A stretch of 64,000 bases of DNA from Erythrobacter sp. HL-111 (GTDB lineage Bacteria; Pseudomonadota; Alphaproteobacteria; Sphingomonadales; Sphingomonadaceae): positions 496,001 through 560,000 of the forward strand of contig NZ_LT629743.1 of the NCBI RefSeq assembly GCF_900105095.1. The letters are read 5' to 3'. The notes beneath the pieces are model-generated. The model did no database searches, was not told the origin of the DNA, and was given only the letters and a program-made list of their open reading frames with translations. A program made the position numbers and the translations under genes. The first letter of the stretch is position 1; every line of letters starts with the position of its first letter. Below are positions 16,901 to 25,880 of the stretch, one piece after another.

Positions 16901-17482
16901 GCCGCCGTGCCGCAGGGGGCCGAGGCCGCGGCGCTCGCCGCGCGCCGCGGAACGCTGATTCACCGCCTGCTCGAACGCCTGCCCGACATCGCGCCCCCGG
17001 CCCGCGAGGAGGCGGCGCGGCGCTGGCTCGCGCGGCAGGCGGGCGATCTCGACGAGGCGGTGCGCGCCGAGATGGCGGCGAGCGCGCTCGCCGTGCTGGC
17101 GAATCCCGCCTTTGCCGCGATCTTTTCGGACCGGGCGCTTGCCGAGGTGCCACTCGCCGCGACGATCGGCGGGATCGTGGTCGCCGGGACCGCCGACCGC
17201 CTGCTGGTCGGCGCGGACGAGGTCACGGTGGTCGATTTCAAGACGACCCGCCGCCCGCCCGCCCGGCTGGAGGAGGTGCCCGCCGCGACCCTGCGCCAGA
17301 TGGCCGCCTATGCCGCCGCGCTCGGGGCGATCCATCCGGGCCGCCGCATCCGCGCCGCGCTGCTCTACACCCACGCCCCGCTGCTGATCGAACTGCCGCC
17401 CGAAACGCTCGCCGCGCACAAGCGGGAATTGGGCGAAGCGGAGGAAACCTATCCGCCCGATGCTCCGATGCGGCTTGAGTGA
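13967..17482 (+). CDS. addA: Double-strand break repair helicase AddA
   Basis: A 1171-residue UvrD-type helicase-nuclease. Walker A is WLSASAGTGKTQVLSAR (about residues 22-38), motif II is ILIDEAQDTNRAQW, motif VI is RLLYVAMTRAEEAL, and the C-terminal RecB-like nuclease shows RRGTLIHRLLERL, GTADRLLVG and VVDFKTTRRPP. Together with AddB it unwinds and trims broken ends until a Chi-like signal. ATG 13967 overlaps the addB stop, so a longer in-frame opening at 13904 is not needed. No LexA box lies directly upstream; expression probably comes from the divL side. Confidence 0.96.
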   Translation: MSGRVFPLEGNQRDAVDPQDNVWLSASAGTGKTQVLSARVLRLLLREEVDPSAILCLTFTKAGAAEMANRINAVLARWVRLEPAALAKELGHLGADIDPATQARARTLFASVLDCPGGGLRIDTIHAFSQWLIASFPEEAGLQPGAQPMDDRTRELLARDVLTAMIEEAHATGDERLTGAIADFVTRKDPSALRGWLLRCAAAGELWEGPAGWQLPLGERVRRLLEIPADADESWAAEILHPDTFPDHQLAAMLPAMQAWKVQTGRDCAAFIPRWLSCPPAERAALVACFCDTILTKKGEPRQMKGPAKQDPRIPERQQEVAAALALYHERRALLGLAALLEDALTIGRAFALRWDEAKRREGLLEFDDLIRNAARLLSGSLSADWIRYKLDRRFDHILIDEAQDTNRAQWDIVEALIDDFFAGEGAHGDRLRTIFTVGDYKQAIFGFQGTSPENFARAKDRVRARIEAARANIQSARTNRRMPRFRDLDLGRSYRTSRPVLDFVNAAIETLGHEAFGLDRAPGEHRGAERPGLVTLWQPVRSIDAAGAEPEEDEQDWLPRHDTLLAEKIAHQVERWVKRVEPFVLAKGEPRHAQAGDVMVLVRKRKELAAQIVAKLHTRGVPVAGVDRLRLGQPLAVRDLLAALRFAAQVRDDLALACLLVSPLMGWTQDDLLAFAVREKGVGLWDHLRRHDDPFVKASAERLRDLLALADYQTPQALLAWLLTGPWRGRAKLVARLGREANDPIDELLNAAFAYESAHPASLAGFLEWFDAGATDLKRDSGEAGGQVRVMTVHGSKGLQAPIVILADATGEPGREGELALEERPLGEPTGRMVPVPALSREHLCGRVAEEAERSRIAGMQEHWRLLYVAMTRAEEALFIGGSLGPRHAEKGPPQESWYARLAPLFGGAEYEDAIWGTRRELGHRADPLVPPGDDAGAAASEPLPAWAMTPVGPEPRPPRPLAPSGAGEERGADPPLAAVPQGAEAAALAARRGTLIHRLLERLPDIAPPAREEAARRWLARQAGDLDEAVRAEMAASALAVLANPAFAAIFSDRALAEVPLAATIGGIVVAGTADRLLVGADEVTVVDFKTTRRPPARLEEVPAATLRQMAAYAAALGAIHPGRRIRAALLYTHAPLLIELPPETLAAHKRELGEAEETYPPDAPMRLE

Positions 17483-17540
17483 GCGCGGATCGCGCCTAGT
17501 TTGTTTGACAAGATACACCCGTTCCCGAAGGAGACGAGAA

Positions 17541-17861
17541 ATGGCGACCGTGAACGTGACCGATGAAAGTTGGAAAACCGACGTGCTCGAAAGCGACAAG
17601 CCCGTGCTGGTCGATTTCTGGGCCGACTGGTGCGGCCCGTGCAAGATGATCGCCCCGGCGCTGGAGGAAATCAGCGACGAGCTCGGCGAGAAGGTCACGA
17701 TCGCCAAGATGGACATCATGGCGAACACCGGCGTGCCGACCGAGATGGGCGTGCAGGGCATCCCCTTCCTTGTCCTGTTCAAGGACGGCAAGCCTGCCGC
17801 GCACCTCCAGGGCGCCCGCCCGAAAAGCCAGTTGAAGCAATGGCTTGAAAGCGAACTTTAA
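17541..17861 (+). CDS. trxA: Thioredoxin
   Basis: A 106-residue cytoplasmic disulfide reductase with the classic active site WCGPCK (Cys31 and Cys34), the VLVDFWADWCGP strand-helix start, the cis-proline block GIPFLVLFKDG and a SQLKQWLESEL C terminus. It would reduce ribonucleotide reductase and other disulfides. GAAGGAGACGAG just before ATG 17541 is a strong ribosome-binding site; 58 bases separate it from addA, so it may also have its own promoter. It ends before a hairpin facing the convergent phosphatase gene. Confidence 0.97.
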   Translation: MATVNVTDESWKTDVLESDKPVLVDFWADWCGPCKMIAPALEEISDELGEKVTIAKMDIMANTGVPTEMGVQGIPFLVLFKDGKPAAHLQGARPKSQLKQWLESEL

Positions 17862-17873
17862 GACCTGATGCGC

Positions 17874-17910
17874 GATCCGGCCCGGGCAGGAGCCGCGCCG
17901 GGGCCGGATC
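17874..17910. terminator. Hairpin between convergent trxA and phosphatase genes
   Basis: GATCCGGCCC (17874-17883) pairs perfectly with GGGCCGGATC (17901-17910). There is no T run on either side, so it may be a rho-assisted or purely structural end. Confidence 0.55.
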
Positions 17911-17916
17911 GCCGGC

Positions 17917-18723
17917 CTAGACCTCGGTCAGTGCGACGAAAGCGTCCCAGATCGCGGGGCTCGACGCGCCGACGAGGGTCGGCTTTCCGTCCCCGTCATC
18001 GACCCGGTACTCGCTCCCGTCGACCCGCATCGCGCGCCCGCCGGCCTCGTTGAGCCACAGCGCGCCCGCGGCGTGGTCCCAGGGATAGGTGCGCTTGAAG
18101 GTCGACAGGTCGTTGACGCCCAGCGCGAGGCGCGGATATTGCTCGGCCGCGCAGCGCGGGATGTCGACCAGCGTGTAATGCGGGGCGAGCTCCGCCTCGA
18201 TCCGCGCGACTTCCTCGGCGGTGCGGAACATCCGGCTGACCGCGGTGACGGGGTGCTGCTCGCCCGTCGTGCGCGCCGCCACGATCTCGCCGTCGATCCG
18301 CGCCCCTTCGCCCGCGCGCGCATGGCAGAGCCGGTCGGAAACGGGATCGTAGATCCATCCCGCGATGGCCCTGCCTGCGTCGGCGAGCGCCACGATGATG
18401 CCGAACGGCTCCTTGCCCGCGGCGAAGTTCGCGGTGCCATCCAGCGGATCGATGATCCAGCACTGTTCGGAGAGTCTATCGAGCACGCTCGCGTCGGCGT
18501 GGACCGCTTCCTCGCCGACGACGGCGACGCCGGGGGCGAGGCGGCTGAGCGCTTCGGTCAGGAATTCCTCGACTTCGCGGTCGACGATCGTGACGGGATC
18601 GTCCTCGCCCTTCATTTCGACCTGCGCCTCGGTCAGCGCGCGGAAACGCGGCATCATCGAACGGGTCGCAGCGAAGCGCAGCAGGTCGCGGATTTCCGCG
18701 TCGAGGGCGGTGAGGTCGCTCAT
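17917..18723 (-). CDS. Inositol-monophosphatase-family phosphatase (possible histidinol-phosphatase HisN)
   Basis: A 268-residue Mg-dependent phosphatase. Metal-site motifs are in order: DDPVTIVDREVE, VVGEEAVHAD, WIIDPLDGTANFAAGKEPFG and, near the C terminus, YPWDHAAGALW. These are the four conserved blocks of the IMPase family. It is encoded directly after argJ with a 4-bp overlap, which hints at amino-acid metabolism; HisN-type histidinol phosphatase is a reasonable guess, because alphaproteobacteria often use this family for that step. Substrate is not proven by sequence. A second family member lies at 41853. Confidence 0.85.
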   Translation of the reverse strand: MSDLTALDAEIRDLLRFAATRSMMPRFRALTEAQVEMKGEDDPVTIVDREVEEFLTEALSRLAPGVAVVGEEAVHADASVLDRLSEQCWIIDPLDGTANFAAGKEPFGIIVALADAGRAIAGWIYDPVSDRLCHARAGEGARIDGEIVAARTTGEQHPVTAVSRMFRTAEEVARIEAELAPHYTLVDIPRCAAEQYPRLALGVNDLSTFKRTYPWDHAAGALWLNEAGGRAMRVDGSEYRVDDGDGKPTLVGASSPAIWDAFVALTEV

Positions 18724-19946
18724 GAACGGTAATCCGCGTTGATCGCGATGTAGCCGTGGGTGAGGTCGCAGGTCCACACCGTCGCCCGGCCGTCTCCGAT
18801 GCCGAGGTCGACCGCGAGGTCGATCTCGCGCCCCTTGAGGTGTGCGGCCACGGGCGCCTCGTCGTAATCCTCGACCGGTTTGCCCTCGCGCGCGGTCCAG
18901 ATGCCGCCGAAGGCGATCGAGAGCCGGTCGCGGTCCGCCGGTTCCCCCGCCTTGCCGACAGCCATCACGACCCGGCCCCAGTTCGCGTCCTCGCCCGCGA
19001 TCGCGGTCTTGACCAGCGGCGAATTGGCGATCGCGAGGGCCACGCGGCGTGCGCTCGCGTCGCTCGCCGCGCCCGCGACGCGCACGGTGACGAATTTCGA
19101 GGCGCCCTCGCCGTCGCGCACGACGAGCTGGGCGAGGCGGCGGCAGACATCGGCCAGCGCCGCGGCGAAGGCGTCCGCGCCGGGGCTGGTCCAGTCCTCG
19201 ATCCGGGCATTGCCCGCCCTGCCGGTCGCGAAGACGAGCACCGTGTCGCTGGTCGAGGTGTCGCCGTCGACCGTGATGCAGGAGAAGGTCACGGCATTGG
19301 CGCGCTCCAGCGCTTCCTGCAGGAAGCCCGGCGCCACCGCGGCATCGGTGAAGACATAGCCGAGCATGGTCGCCATGTCGGGCGCGATCATGCCCGATCC
19401 CTTGACGATGCCGGCCAGTTCCACCCGCGTTGCGCCGAGCATTGCGCTGGCATGGGCGCCCTTGGGGAAGGTGTCGGTGGTGGCGATCGCCCGTGCCGCG
19501 TCCTCCCAGCCGCATTCCCCGGCCGCCAGCGCCGCCGCGATCCCGGCGCGCGCCCTGTCCACGGGCAGCGGCACGCCGATCACCCCGGTCGAGGAGACGA
19601 GCACTTCGTCCGGCGCGCAGCCGAGCGCTTCGCCCACCTGCGCCTGGATCGCCTCGACCGCCTGGCGCCCCCGGTGTCCGGTGAAGGCGTTGGAATTGCC
19701 CGCATTGACGATCAGCGCGCGGCCGCTTCCCGCCCTGACCTGTTCGCGCCCCCGTTCGACCTCGAAGGAGGCGCAGGCGCTCTTGGTGAACACCCCGGCA
19801 AGCGCCGTCCCGGGCGCGAGTTCGGCGAAGGTGAGGTCGCAGCGGTCCCAGTTCTTGTACCGCGCCCGCGCGACCCGCAGGCTCACCCCGGCAATGGCGG
19901 GCATTTCGGGGAAGGGCAGGGCAAGGGGCGAGCGTTCGAGATCCAT
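18720..19946 (-). CDS. argJ: Bifunctional glutamate N-acetyltransferase/ornithine acetyltransferase
   Basis: The 408-residue ArgJ transfers the acetyl group from N-acetylornithine to glutamate, closing the arginine cycle, and may also use acetyl-CoA. The self-cleavage site is present as KGSGMIAPDMATMLGYVFTD, where the Thr before MLG becomes the N-terminal nucleophile of the beta chain. Other family blocks are VNAGNSNAFTG, SSTGVIGVPLP, SCITVDGDTSTSDT and the C-terminal GYIAINADYRS. Start ATG 19946. The 183-bp gap to the divergent small gene at 20130 shows no clear promoter boxes to my eye. Confidence 0.96.
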   Translation of the reverse strand: MDLERSPLALPFPEMPAIAGVSLRVARARYKNWDRCDLTFAELAPGTALAGVFTKSACASFEVERGREQVRAGSGRALIVNAGNSNAFTGHRGRQAVEAIQAQVGEALGCAPDEVLVSSTGVIGVPLPVDRARAGIAAALAAGECGWEDAARAIATTDTFPKGAHASAMLGATRVELAGIVKGSGMIAPDMATMLGYVFTDAAVAPGFLQEALERANAVTFSCITVDGDTSTSDTVLVFATGRAGNARIEDWTSPGADAFAAALADVCRRLAQLVVRDGEGASKFVTVRVAGAASDASARRVALAIANSPLVKTAIAGEDANWGRVVMAVGKAGEPADRDRLSIAFGGIWTAREGKPVEDYDEAPVAAHLKGREIDLAVDLGIGDGRATVWTCDLTHGYIAINADYRS

Positions 19947-20129
19947 GGCGCGCGGCTCTATTGCCAGCGGCGTTGCCGGGCAAGCGGCGATCGCCGCCCT
20001 GTTCGCGGGCGCTGCCCCCCGTCCGACGCGGCGCGGACGCGCTGACCGGAGGGCCTTGCGGGCAGGAACCCGGGAACGACGGGCAAAGCCGGTGGACGAA
20101 CGCGCCCGGAGCGCCTATCTGACCATCGC

Positions 20130-20402
20130 ATGACGCGTCACCTGCTCGCCCTTCTGGCCCTGCTTTCGGGTCTCGCTGCGCTGAGCGGCCCGGCCAGCGC
20201 GTCCGCCCATCCCCTCGTCGCCTGCAACATCGGCCCCTCGGCCGAGGCGAGCGAAGCCCGCGCCCACGTGCCGGCCACGCCTGCCGATGCCGGGGACAAG
20301 GCCGCCCGGCGCGGCCGCGAGACGCAGCGCCCGGCGCCCGTCCCGCGCCCGCGCGCGCTGCGGATGCCGGTCCTGATGGGGGTCGAGCGCGCGCTCGAAT
20401 AG
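20130..20402 (+). CDS. Small exported protein of unknown function
   Basis: A 90-residue product that I do not recognise. It opens with a typical Sec signal peptide (MTRHLLALLALLSGLAAL, cleavage near ASA at about residues 24-26). The rest is low-complexity, rich in Ala, Arg and Pro, with one Cys. It sits just upstream of secA in the same orientation, 127 bases apart. No domain is evident. The coherent signal peptide argues that it is real, but the Arg/Pro-rich remainder could also be chance reading of GC-rich DNA. Confidence 0.5.
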   Translation: MTRHLLALLALLSGLAALSGPASASAHPLVACNIGPSAEASEARAHVPATPADAGDKAARRGRETQRPAPVPRPRALRMPVLMGVERALE

Positions 20403-20529
20403 GTTTGGGACCGCACGTTCGGCCTGCCTTTCGCGGGCAGGTCCCCGCGCGCTCGTCACCGGCGCGCCCTTCCCGGCATTTCGCGGCTCCCGCTGACAGG
20501 GACCGGCATACCAGTTCAGGACATCCGCC

Positions 20530-23292
20530 ATGTTCAACCAAATCATGAAGTCCGTCTTCGGTTCGTCGAACGACCGCTACGTCAAGTCGCTCAGCAAGAT
20601 CGTCAATGAAATCAATGCTCTCGAAGAACGCATCAAGTCGATGTCGGACGACGAGCTGAAGGGCCAGACGACCAGGCTGCGCGAGCGGCTCGACGGCGGC
20701 GCGAGCCTCGACGACATCCTGCCCGAAGCCTTCGCCACGGTGCGCGAGGCTTCGCTGCGCGTGCTCGGGATGCGCCATTTCGACGTGCAGCTGATCGGCG
20801 GCATCGTGCTCCACCGCGGCGAGATCGCCGAGATGCGGACCGGCGAGGGCAAGACCCTGGTCGCGACCCTGGCGGTCTATCTCAACGCGCTCGAGGGCAA
20901 GGGCGTCCACGTCGTCACCGTCAACGACTATCTCGCCCGGCGCGACGCCGAATGGATGGGGCAGCTCTACGGATGGCTCGGCCTGTCGGTCGGCGTGATC
21001 GTCCCCAACATGGACGAATTCTCCAAGCGCGAGGCCTACAACGCCGACATAACCTACGGCACCAACAACGAGTTCGGGTTCGACTACCTGCGCGACAACA
21101 TGAAGCACGATCGCGGTTCGATGGTGCAGCGGCCCTTCAACTACGCGATCGTCGACGAGGTCGATTCGATCCTGATCGACGAGGCGCGCACGCCGCTGAT
21201 CATCTCGGGGCCGACCGAGGACAAGTCGGATCTCTACGTCGCGCTCGACGCGGTGGCGAAGCGCATCCCGAAGGAATGGCTCGACATCGACGAGAAGACG
21301 AAGCGCGTCCAGCTGACCGAGGAGGGGATCGACGAGGTCGAGAAGATGCTCGTCGAGCAGGAACTGCTCGAAACGCCCAACCTCTATGACGTGGAGAACA
21401 CGCAGGTCGTCCATCATCTCGACCAGGCGCTCGTCGCCAATTTCGCCCGCCAGCGCGACACGGACTACATCGTCAAGGATGACAAGGTCGTCATCATCGA
21501 CGAATTCACCGGGCGCATGATGGAAGGGCGGCGCTGGTCGAACGGCCTCCACCAGGCGGTCGAGGCGAAGGAAGGGGTCAAGATCGAGCCCGAGAACCAG
21601 ACCATGGCCTCGATCACCTTCCAGAACTATTTCCGGATGTATCCCAAGCTGTCCGGCATGACCGGGACGGCAGCCACCGAAGCGGCGGAATTCTGGGACA
21701 TCTACAAGGTCAACGTCGTCGAGATCCCGACCAACAAGCCGGTCCAGCGGATCGACGAGGAGGACGAGTTCTACAAGAACACGATGGACAAGTTCCAGGC
21801 CATCGCCAAGGCGATCAAGGAGAAGAACGCCAAGGGCCAGCCGATCCTCGTCGGCACGGTTTCGATCGAGAAATCCGAGCTTCTGAGCCAGTTCCTCGAC
21901 AAGGAGGGCGTCCGCCACGAAATCCTCAACGCCCGCCAGCACGAGCGCGAGGCGCATATCGTGGCGCAGGCCGGGCGCCTTGGCGCGGTGACGATCGCAA
22001 CCAACATGGCCGGGCGCGGGACCGACATCCAGCTCGGCGGCAATCTCGAATTCCGCATCAACGACGAACTCGGCGACATGCCCGAAGGCCCCGAGCGCGA
22101 CGCCGAGATCGAGCGGATCAAGCGCGAGCTCGAGGAGGAAAAGCAGCAGGTGCTCGATGCCGGCGGACTCTTCGTGCTCGGCACCGAACGCCACGAATCG
22201 CGCCGCATCGACAACCAGCTGCGCGGCCGTTCGGGACGCCAGGGCGACCCGGGCCTGTCGCGCTTCTACCTCTGCCTCGAGGACGACCTGCTGCGCATCT
22301 TCGGCCCGGACACGCTGTTCGCCAAGATGATGAACTCGAACCTCCAGGACGGGGAGGCGATCGGGTCGAAATGGCTGTCGAAGGCGATCGAGACGGCGCA
22401 GAAGAAGGTCGAGGCGCGCAATTACGACGCGCGCAAGAACGTCGTCCAGTACGACGACGTGATGAACGACCAGCGCAAGGTCATCTACGAACAGCGCGCC
22501 GAGATCATGGACGCCGAAGCGGTCGACGATGTCGTCGTCGACATGCGCCACGACACGATCAACGCGATCGTTTCGGCCGCGTGCCCGCCCGGGTCCTATC
22601 CCGAACAATGGGACATCGCCGGACTGAAGGAGCGCATCGACGAGGTCTTCGGGTTCGATGTGCCGATCGAGGACTGGCTCGAGGAGGAGCAGGTCGAACC
22701 CGAACTGATCGAGCAGCGCCTGCGAGAAAAGGCCGATGCGATCATGGAAGAGAAGGTCGCCGCCTTCGACGAGGGCGACTGGCGCCGGGCGGAAAAGGAC
22801 ATCCTGCTGCGCCAGCTCGACCACCACTGGAAGGACCACCTCGCGACGCTCGACGCGCTGCGCCAGGTCATCTGGATGCGCGGCATCGCGCAGAAGCAGC
22901 CGATCAACGAATACAAGCAGGAAGCCTTCGGCCTGTTCGAGACCATGCTCGAAAAGCTGCGCGAGGACGTGACCAAGTTCCTGTTCCGCAACGAGTTCCG
23001 TCCCGCCCGCCCGGCCCCGGTGAACCTGCCGGACCTGCCCGATTTCCTGACCGGCCACATCGACCCGCTGACCGGGCTCGACAATTCGGACGATGGCGAC
23101 GGTTCGGAAAAACACCCGGAACTCTTCGGCTCGCTCGCCGGGTCGCTGCGGGCGGCGTCCGGGCCGGGCGGGGCGGACCGCGACAACCCTTACGCCAATC
23201 TCAACATCAGCCGCAACGCGCCGTGCCCCTGCGGCAGCGGCAACAAGTACAAGCACTGCCACGGCGCAGCCGGGGCGCGGCAGATCGCCTGA
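20530..23292 (+). CDS. secA: Preprotein translocase ATPase SecA
   Basis: The 920-residue motor that drives unfolded preproteins through SecYEG. Walker [15 protein letters not shown] lies at about residues 101-114; the DEAD block is [20 protein letters not shown]; motif VI is [11 protein letters not shown]. The C terminus carries the SEC-C zinc motif [14 protein letters not shown], which contacts SecB. Helical-wing and scaffold regions are full length. ATG 20530 begins [15 protein letters not shown], as in other alphaproteobacterial SecA. I see no SecM-like leader. Confidence 0.98.
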   Translation: MFNQIMKSVFGSSNDRYVKSLSKIVNEINALEERIKSMSDDELKGQTTRLRERLDGGASLDDILPEAFATVREASLRVLGMRHFDVQLIGGIVLHRGEIAEMRTGEGKTLVATLAVYLNALEGKGVHVVTVNDYLARRDAEWMGQLYGWLGLSVGVIVPNMDEFSKREAYNADITYGTNNEFGFDYLRDNMKHDRGSMVQRPFNYAIVDEVDSILIDEARTPLIISGPTEDKSDLYVALDAVAKRIPKEWLDIDEKTKRVQLTEEGIDEVEKMLVEQELLETPNLYDVENTQVVHHLDQALVANFARQRDTDYIVKDDKVVIIDEFTGRMMEGRRWSNGLHQAVEAKEGVKIEPENQTMASITFQNYFRMYPKLSGMTGTAATEAAEFWDIYKVNVVEIPTNKPVQRIDEEDEFYKNTMDKFQAIAKAIKEKNAKGQPILVGTVSIEKSELLSQFLDKEGVRHEILNARQHEREAHIVAQAGRLGAVTIATNMAGRGTDIQLGGNLEFRINDELGDMPEGPERDAEIERIKRELEEEKQQVLDAGGLFVLGTERHESRRIDNQLRGRSGRQGDPGLSRFYLCLEDDLLRIFGPDTLFAKMMNSNLQDGEAIGSKWLSKAIETAQKKVEARNYDARKNVVQYDDVMNDQRKVIYEQRAEIMDAEAVDDVVVDMRHDTINAIVSAACPPGSYPEQWDIAGLKERIDEVFGFDVPIEDWLEEEQVEPELIEQRLREKADAIMEEKVAAFDEGDWRRAEKDILLRQLDHHWKDHLATLDALRQVIWMRGIAQKQPINEYKQEAFGLFETMLEKLREDVTKFLFRNEFRPARPAPVNLPDLPDFLTGHIDPLTGLDNSDDGDGSEKHPELFGSLAGSLRAASGPGGADRDNPYANLNISRNAPCPCGSGNKYKHCHGAAGARQIA

Positions 23293-23327
23293 GGCAGGAC
23301 TGACCTGATCCAGGCGGGCGGGGCGGC

Positions 23328-24083
23328 ATGGTCGGCGCGGTTCCGGTCCTGCTCGTCCTCGCCTTCGCGCTGACCGCGCTGCTTTATGCCAGCGTCGGGT
23401 TCGGCGGCGGATCGACCTATGCCGCGCTGCTCGTCCTGGCGGGGCTCGACTACCGCCTGCTGCCCGCGCTGGTGCTGGCCTGCAACATCGTCGTCGTGGC
23501 CGGATCGACCCTGCGCTTCGCGCGGGCGAAGGCCCTGCCCTGGCGCGGGGCGATGCTGCTGACCGCGCTCGCCGCGCCGGCCGCGCTCCTTGGCGGGTTG
23601 ACGCCCCTGGACCGGACGACCTTCCTTACCCTGCTCGGCGCGAGCCTTGTCCTGACCGCGCTCACCATGCTGGCCCCGGTGAGCGAGGCGCGCGCCGAGG
23701 AACCGACGCGGCTCGCCCGGGCGATGCCGGTGATCGCCGCGCCGCTCGGCTATCTTGCGGGGCTGGTCGGGATCGGCGGCGGCATCTTCCTTGCCCCGCT
23801 GCTCCACCTCACCCGCTGGCGCGATGCGCGGGGCATAGCCGCGACGGCCAGCTTCTTCATCCTCGTCAATTCCTGCTTCGGCCTCGCCGGGCAGTTGCTC
23901 AAGGGCGGCCCGGACCGGTTCGCCGCGGCAATAGAGGGAGGGCTTCCGCTGCTGCTCGCGGTGGCGATCGGCGGCCAGGCGGGAAGCCTGCTTGCCGCGC
24001 GGTTCCTGCCGCTGCGCTGGATCCGCTGGCTCACGGCCTTGCTGGTCATGATCGTGGGGGTGCGGCTGCTCTTTGGGCTGTAG
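23328..24083 (+). CDS. TauE/SafE-family membrane permease
   Basis: A 251-residue protein with about eight hydrophobic helices. It shows the internal duplication of the sulfite exporter/TauE family: SVGFGGGSTYAALLVLAG in the first half and GLVGIGGGIFLAPLL in the second, both glycine-rich re-entrant-like motifs. Family members move sulfite, sulfoacetate or other organic anions; the substrate here cannot be told. It follows secA by 35 bases but has an unrelated role. ATG 23328 gives an immediate first helix. Confidence 0.88.
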   Translation: MVGAVPVLLVLAFALTALLYASVGFGGGSTYAALLVLAGLDYRLLPALVLACNIVVVAGSTLRFARAKALPWRGAMLLTALAAPAALLGGLTPLDRTTFLTLLGASLVLTALTMLAPVSEARAEEPTRLARAMPVIAAPLGYLAGLVGIGGGIFLAPLLHLTRWRDARGIAATASFFILVNSCFGLAGQLLKGGPDRFAAAIEGGLPLLLAVAIGGQAGSLLAARFLPLRWIRWLTALLVMIVGVRLLFGL

Positions 24084-24108
24084 CACCGGGAGGTCCCATC
24101 GAGCGCCT

Positions 24109-24465
24109 TCAGAGATGCCGCAGGACCTTCTCGACGATCTGGCGTCCCTTCGGTGTAAGGGTCAAGGTGTATCGGCGCAGGTCCGTTGGATCCCGTTCGG
24201 ATATGACGGTGTTTGCGACTCCCGCCTTTCGCGGACCTTCGGTATGCATCATCGTCTTCAAGAGCTTCGACGCACTGCCGTTAGGCAGGTCCCCTAGGGC
24301 GCGGTCGATGTCTCTCACGCCGATCGGCGAGCCCACGCGATCGGCTTCGGCAATGAGCAGAAGCGCCATCAGTTGGCGCGGCGGCAGGTTCGGACCCAGT
24401 TCCTCGACGGCTGTTTGCAGAGCCTTGAAAAGGCGATTGGTCTTCGCGCCAATCATCGCGTCCAT
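24109..24465 (-). CDS. MarR-like winged-helix transcriptional regulator
   Basis: A 118-residue protein with the MarR-type layout: an N-terminal dimerisation helix, a recognition region PIGVRDIDRALGDLPNGSASKLLKTM, then the wing ERDPTDLRRYTLTLTPKGRQIVEKVL. The LTPKGRQ end is characteristic. The gene and the stretch up to about 24600 look visibly less GC-rich than their neighbours, and a tRNA-Pro follows, so this may be a foreign insertion or a remnant of one. No target gene is adjacent; TauE/SafE converges on it. Confidence 0.72.
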   Translation of the reverse strand: MDAMIGAKTNRLFKALQTAVEELGPNLPPRQLMALLLIAEADRVGSPIGVRDIDRALGDLPNGSASKLLKTMMHTEGPRKAGVANTVISERDPTDLRRYTLTLTPKGRQIVEKVLRHL

Positions 24466-24617
24466 TGTTTCAGCGATCCTTCATTGACGGAGTCTCTGCA
24501 TCCCGAAACATGGCAAGACGCGCGTCATTCCCGATGCGCGTGACATCTCGCACCGGAGACAGGGACCAACGAAGTGCCAACTGAACAGGATGCACCATGG
24601 CGAGTTTTGGAATGAAT

Positions 24618-24694
24618 TGGTCGGGGAGAGAGGATTCGAACCTCCGGCCCCTGCCTCCCGAAGACAGTGCTCTACCAGGCTGAGCTACTCCCCG
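24618..24694 (-). tRNA. tRNA-Pro (CGG)
   Basis: A complete 77-nt cloverleaf: acceptor CGGGGAG pairs with CTCCCCG, discriminator A, encoded CCA. The D arm is AGCTCAGCCTGGTAGAGC, the anticodon arm CTGTC-TTCGGGA-GGCAG has anticodon CGG, and the T loop is GTTCGAAT. It reads CCG proline codons, common in this GC-rich genome. Confidence 0.97.
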
Positions 24695-24744
24695 ACCGTG
24701 TCGGTCCCGCGCGGCTGACGCCTGCGGATCGAGGCAAGGCGCGC

Positions 24745-24773
24745 CCTATAGGTGGGACGGGGCGGGGTGGCAA
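24745..24773 (-). promoter_or_regulatory. Sigma-70 promoter of tRNA-Pro
   Basis: On the minus strand TTGCCA (24773-24768), a 17-bp spacer, then TATAGG (24750-24745). Transcription from about 24738 would leave a 44-base leader before the tRNA. Confidence 0.6.
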
Positions 24774-24803
24774 GCGGGCAATTGGCGGCTATGGCATTTT
24801 GCC

Positions 24804-25763
24804 ATGGAAAGCGCGCCCGGTCCCGATTCTGCCGCCCATTACGAAACCCGGTATCTCGATCTCATGCGGCGTATCTGGGAGCGCGGGGACGAACGCGTCG
24901 ATCGCACCGGGATCGGCACGCGTTCGATCTGCGGGGCCGAGCTGCGCTTCGATCTCGCGGGCGGGGCGATGCCGCTGCTGACGACGAAGCGCGTCTACTG
25001 GAAGACCGCAACGCGCGAACTGCTCTGGTTCCTCACCGGCGAGACCAATATCCGCCCGCTGGTGCTGCAGGGTGTGAAGATCTGGAACGAATGGCCCCAC
25101 GCCCGCTACGTCCGGGAGACGGGCGACAACATCGCGCTCGAGACGTTCGTGGAGCGCATCGCCGGGGACGAGGCCTTCGCCGAGCGCTGGGGCGATCTCG
25201 GCCCGGTCTACGGCAAGCAGTGGGTGGACTGGCCGACCTACCGCTATCGCAGGGACGGGCTTTACGAAAAGGGGCCGGGGATCAACCAGGTCGCCGCGGC
25301 GGTCGAGAGCCTGCGCGCGGATCCGGCGGGTCGCCGCCACATCGTAGAGGGCTGGAACGTCGCGGAACTCGGCCGGATGGCGCTGCCGCCCTGCCACAAG
25401 ACCTACCAGTTCCACGTCTCGGGCAGCGGCACGGAGGCGCGGCTAAACTGCATCCTCTACCAGAGGAGCTGCGACGTCGCGCTCGGCCTGCCGTTCAACC
25501 TTTGGTCGGCGGCTCTTTTCACCCGGATGATGGCACAGCAGACCGATATGGAGGCCGGCGAGCTTGTGTGGATGGGCGGGGACGTCCATCTCTACCTCAA
25601 TCACGCGCACCTGATCGCCGAACAGCTCGCGCGCGAGCCGAAGGGGCATCCGAGGCTGGAGATCGTGCGAAGGCCTCCGACAATTTTCGACTACGATATC
25701 GAGGATTTCGTGGTCCATGATTACGCTCCGCAGCCGCCGATCAAGGCACCTGTTGCAGTGTGA
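24804..25763 (+). CDS. thyA: Thymidylate synthase
   Basis: Makes dTMP from dUMP using methylene-tetrahydrofolate. The 319-residue protein has the opening block DRTGIGTRSICGAELRFDL, the catalytic Cys in LPPCHKTYQFHV (about residue 197), and the dUMP-binding QRSCDVALGLPFNLWS and GGDVHLYLNH. It is longer than the roughly 264-residue E. coli enzyme because of an insert in the small domain (about residues 85-140), as in the longer class of ThyA. ATG 24804 is not preceded by a strong ribosome-binding site, so the first 10-15 residues are less certain. Confidence 0.97.
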   Translation: MESAPGPDSAAHYETRYLDLMRRIWERGDERVDRTGIGTRSICGAELRFDLAGGAMPLLTTKRVYWKTATRELLWFLTGETNIRPLVLQGVKIWNEWPHARYVRETGDNIALETFVERIAGDEAFAERWGDLGPVYGKQWVDWPTYRYRRDGLYEKGPGINQVAAAVESLRADPAGRRHIVEGWNVAELGRMALPPCHKTYQFHVSGSGTEARLNCILYQRSCDVALGLPFNLWSAALFTRMMAQQTDMEAGELVWMGGDVHLYLNHAHLIAEQLAREPKGHPRLEIVRRPPTIFDYDIEDFVVHDYAPQPPIKAPVAV

Positions 25764-25783
25764 GCCGCCGACCGCTCGCGCGC

Positions 25784-25812
25784 TTGACCCCGTCCCGGCG
25801 CTGAAATAAAAA
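25784..25812 (+). promoter_or_regulatory. Candidate promoter of the branched-chain dehydrogenase operon
   Basis: TTGACC (25784-25789), a 17-bp spacer, then TAAAAA (25807-25812) in the short gap between thyA and the E1 alpha gene. This gives a leader of about 60 bases. Confidence 0.45.
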
Positions 25813-25880
25813 TTCACGCGCAAGCAATGATCGCTTCGAACGGCAGGCGACCCGCTTGTCACTTTTGGGAGAGCGCCTCT

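Noticed and set aside
14543..17791. A 1082-codon minus-strand frame opposite addA
   Set aside because: Exact shadow of addA; Arg/Pro/Gly-rich with no motif.
17917..23262. A 1781-codon open frame on the minus strand running through the phosphatase, argJ and opposite secA
   Set aside because: Only its last 269 codons (the phosphatase) are real. The rest is the antisense of secA and argJ, kept open by high GC at third positions.
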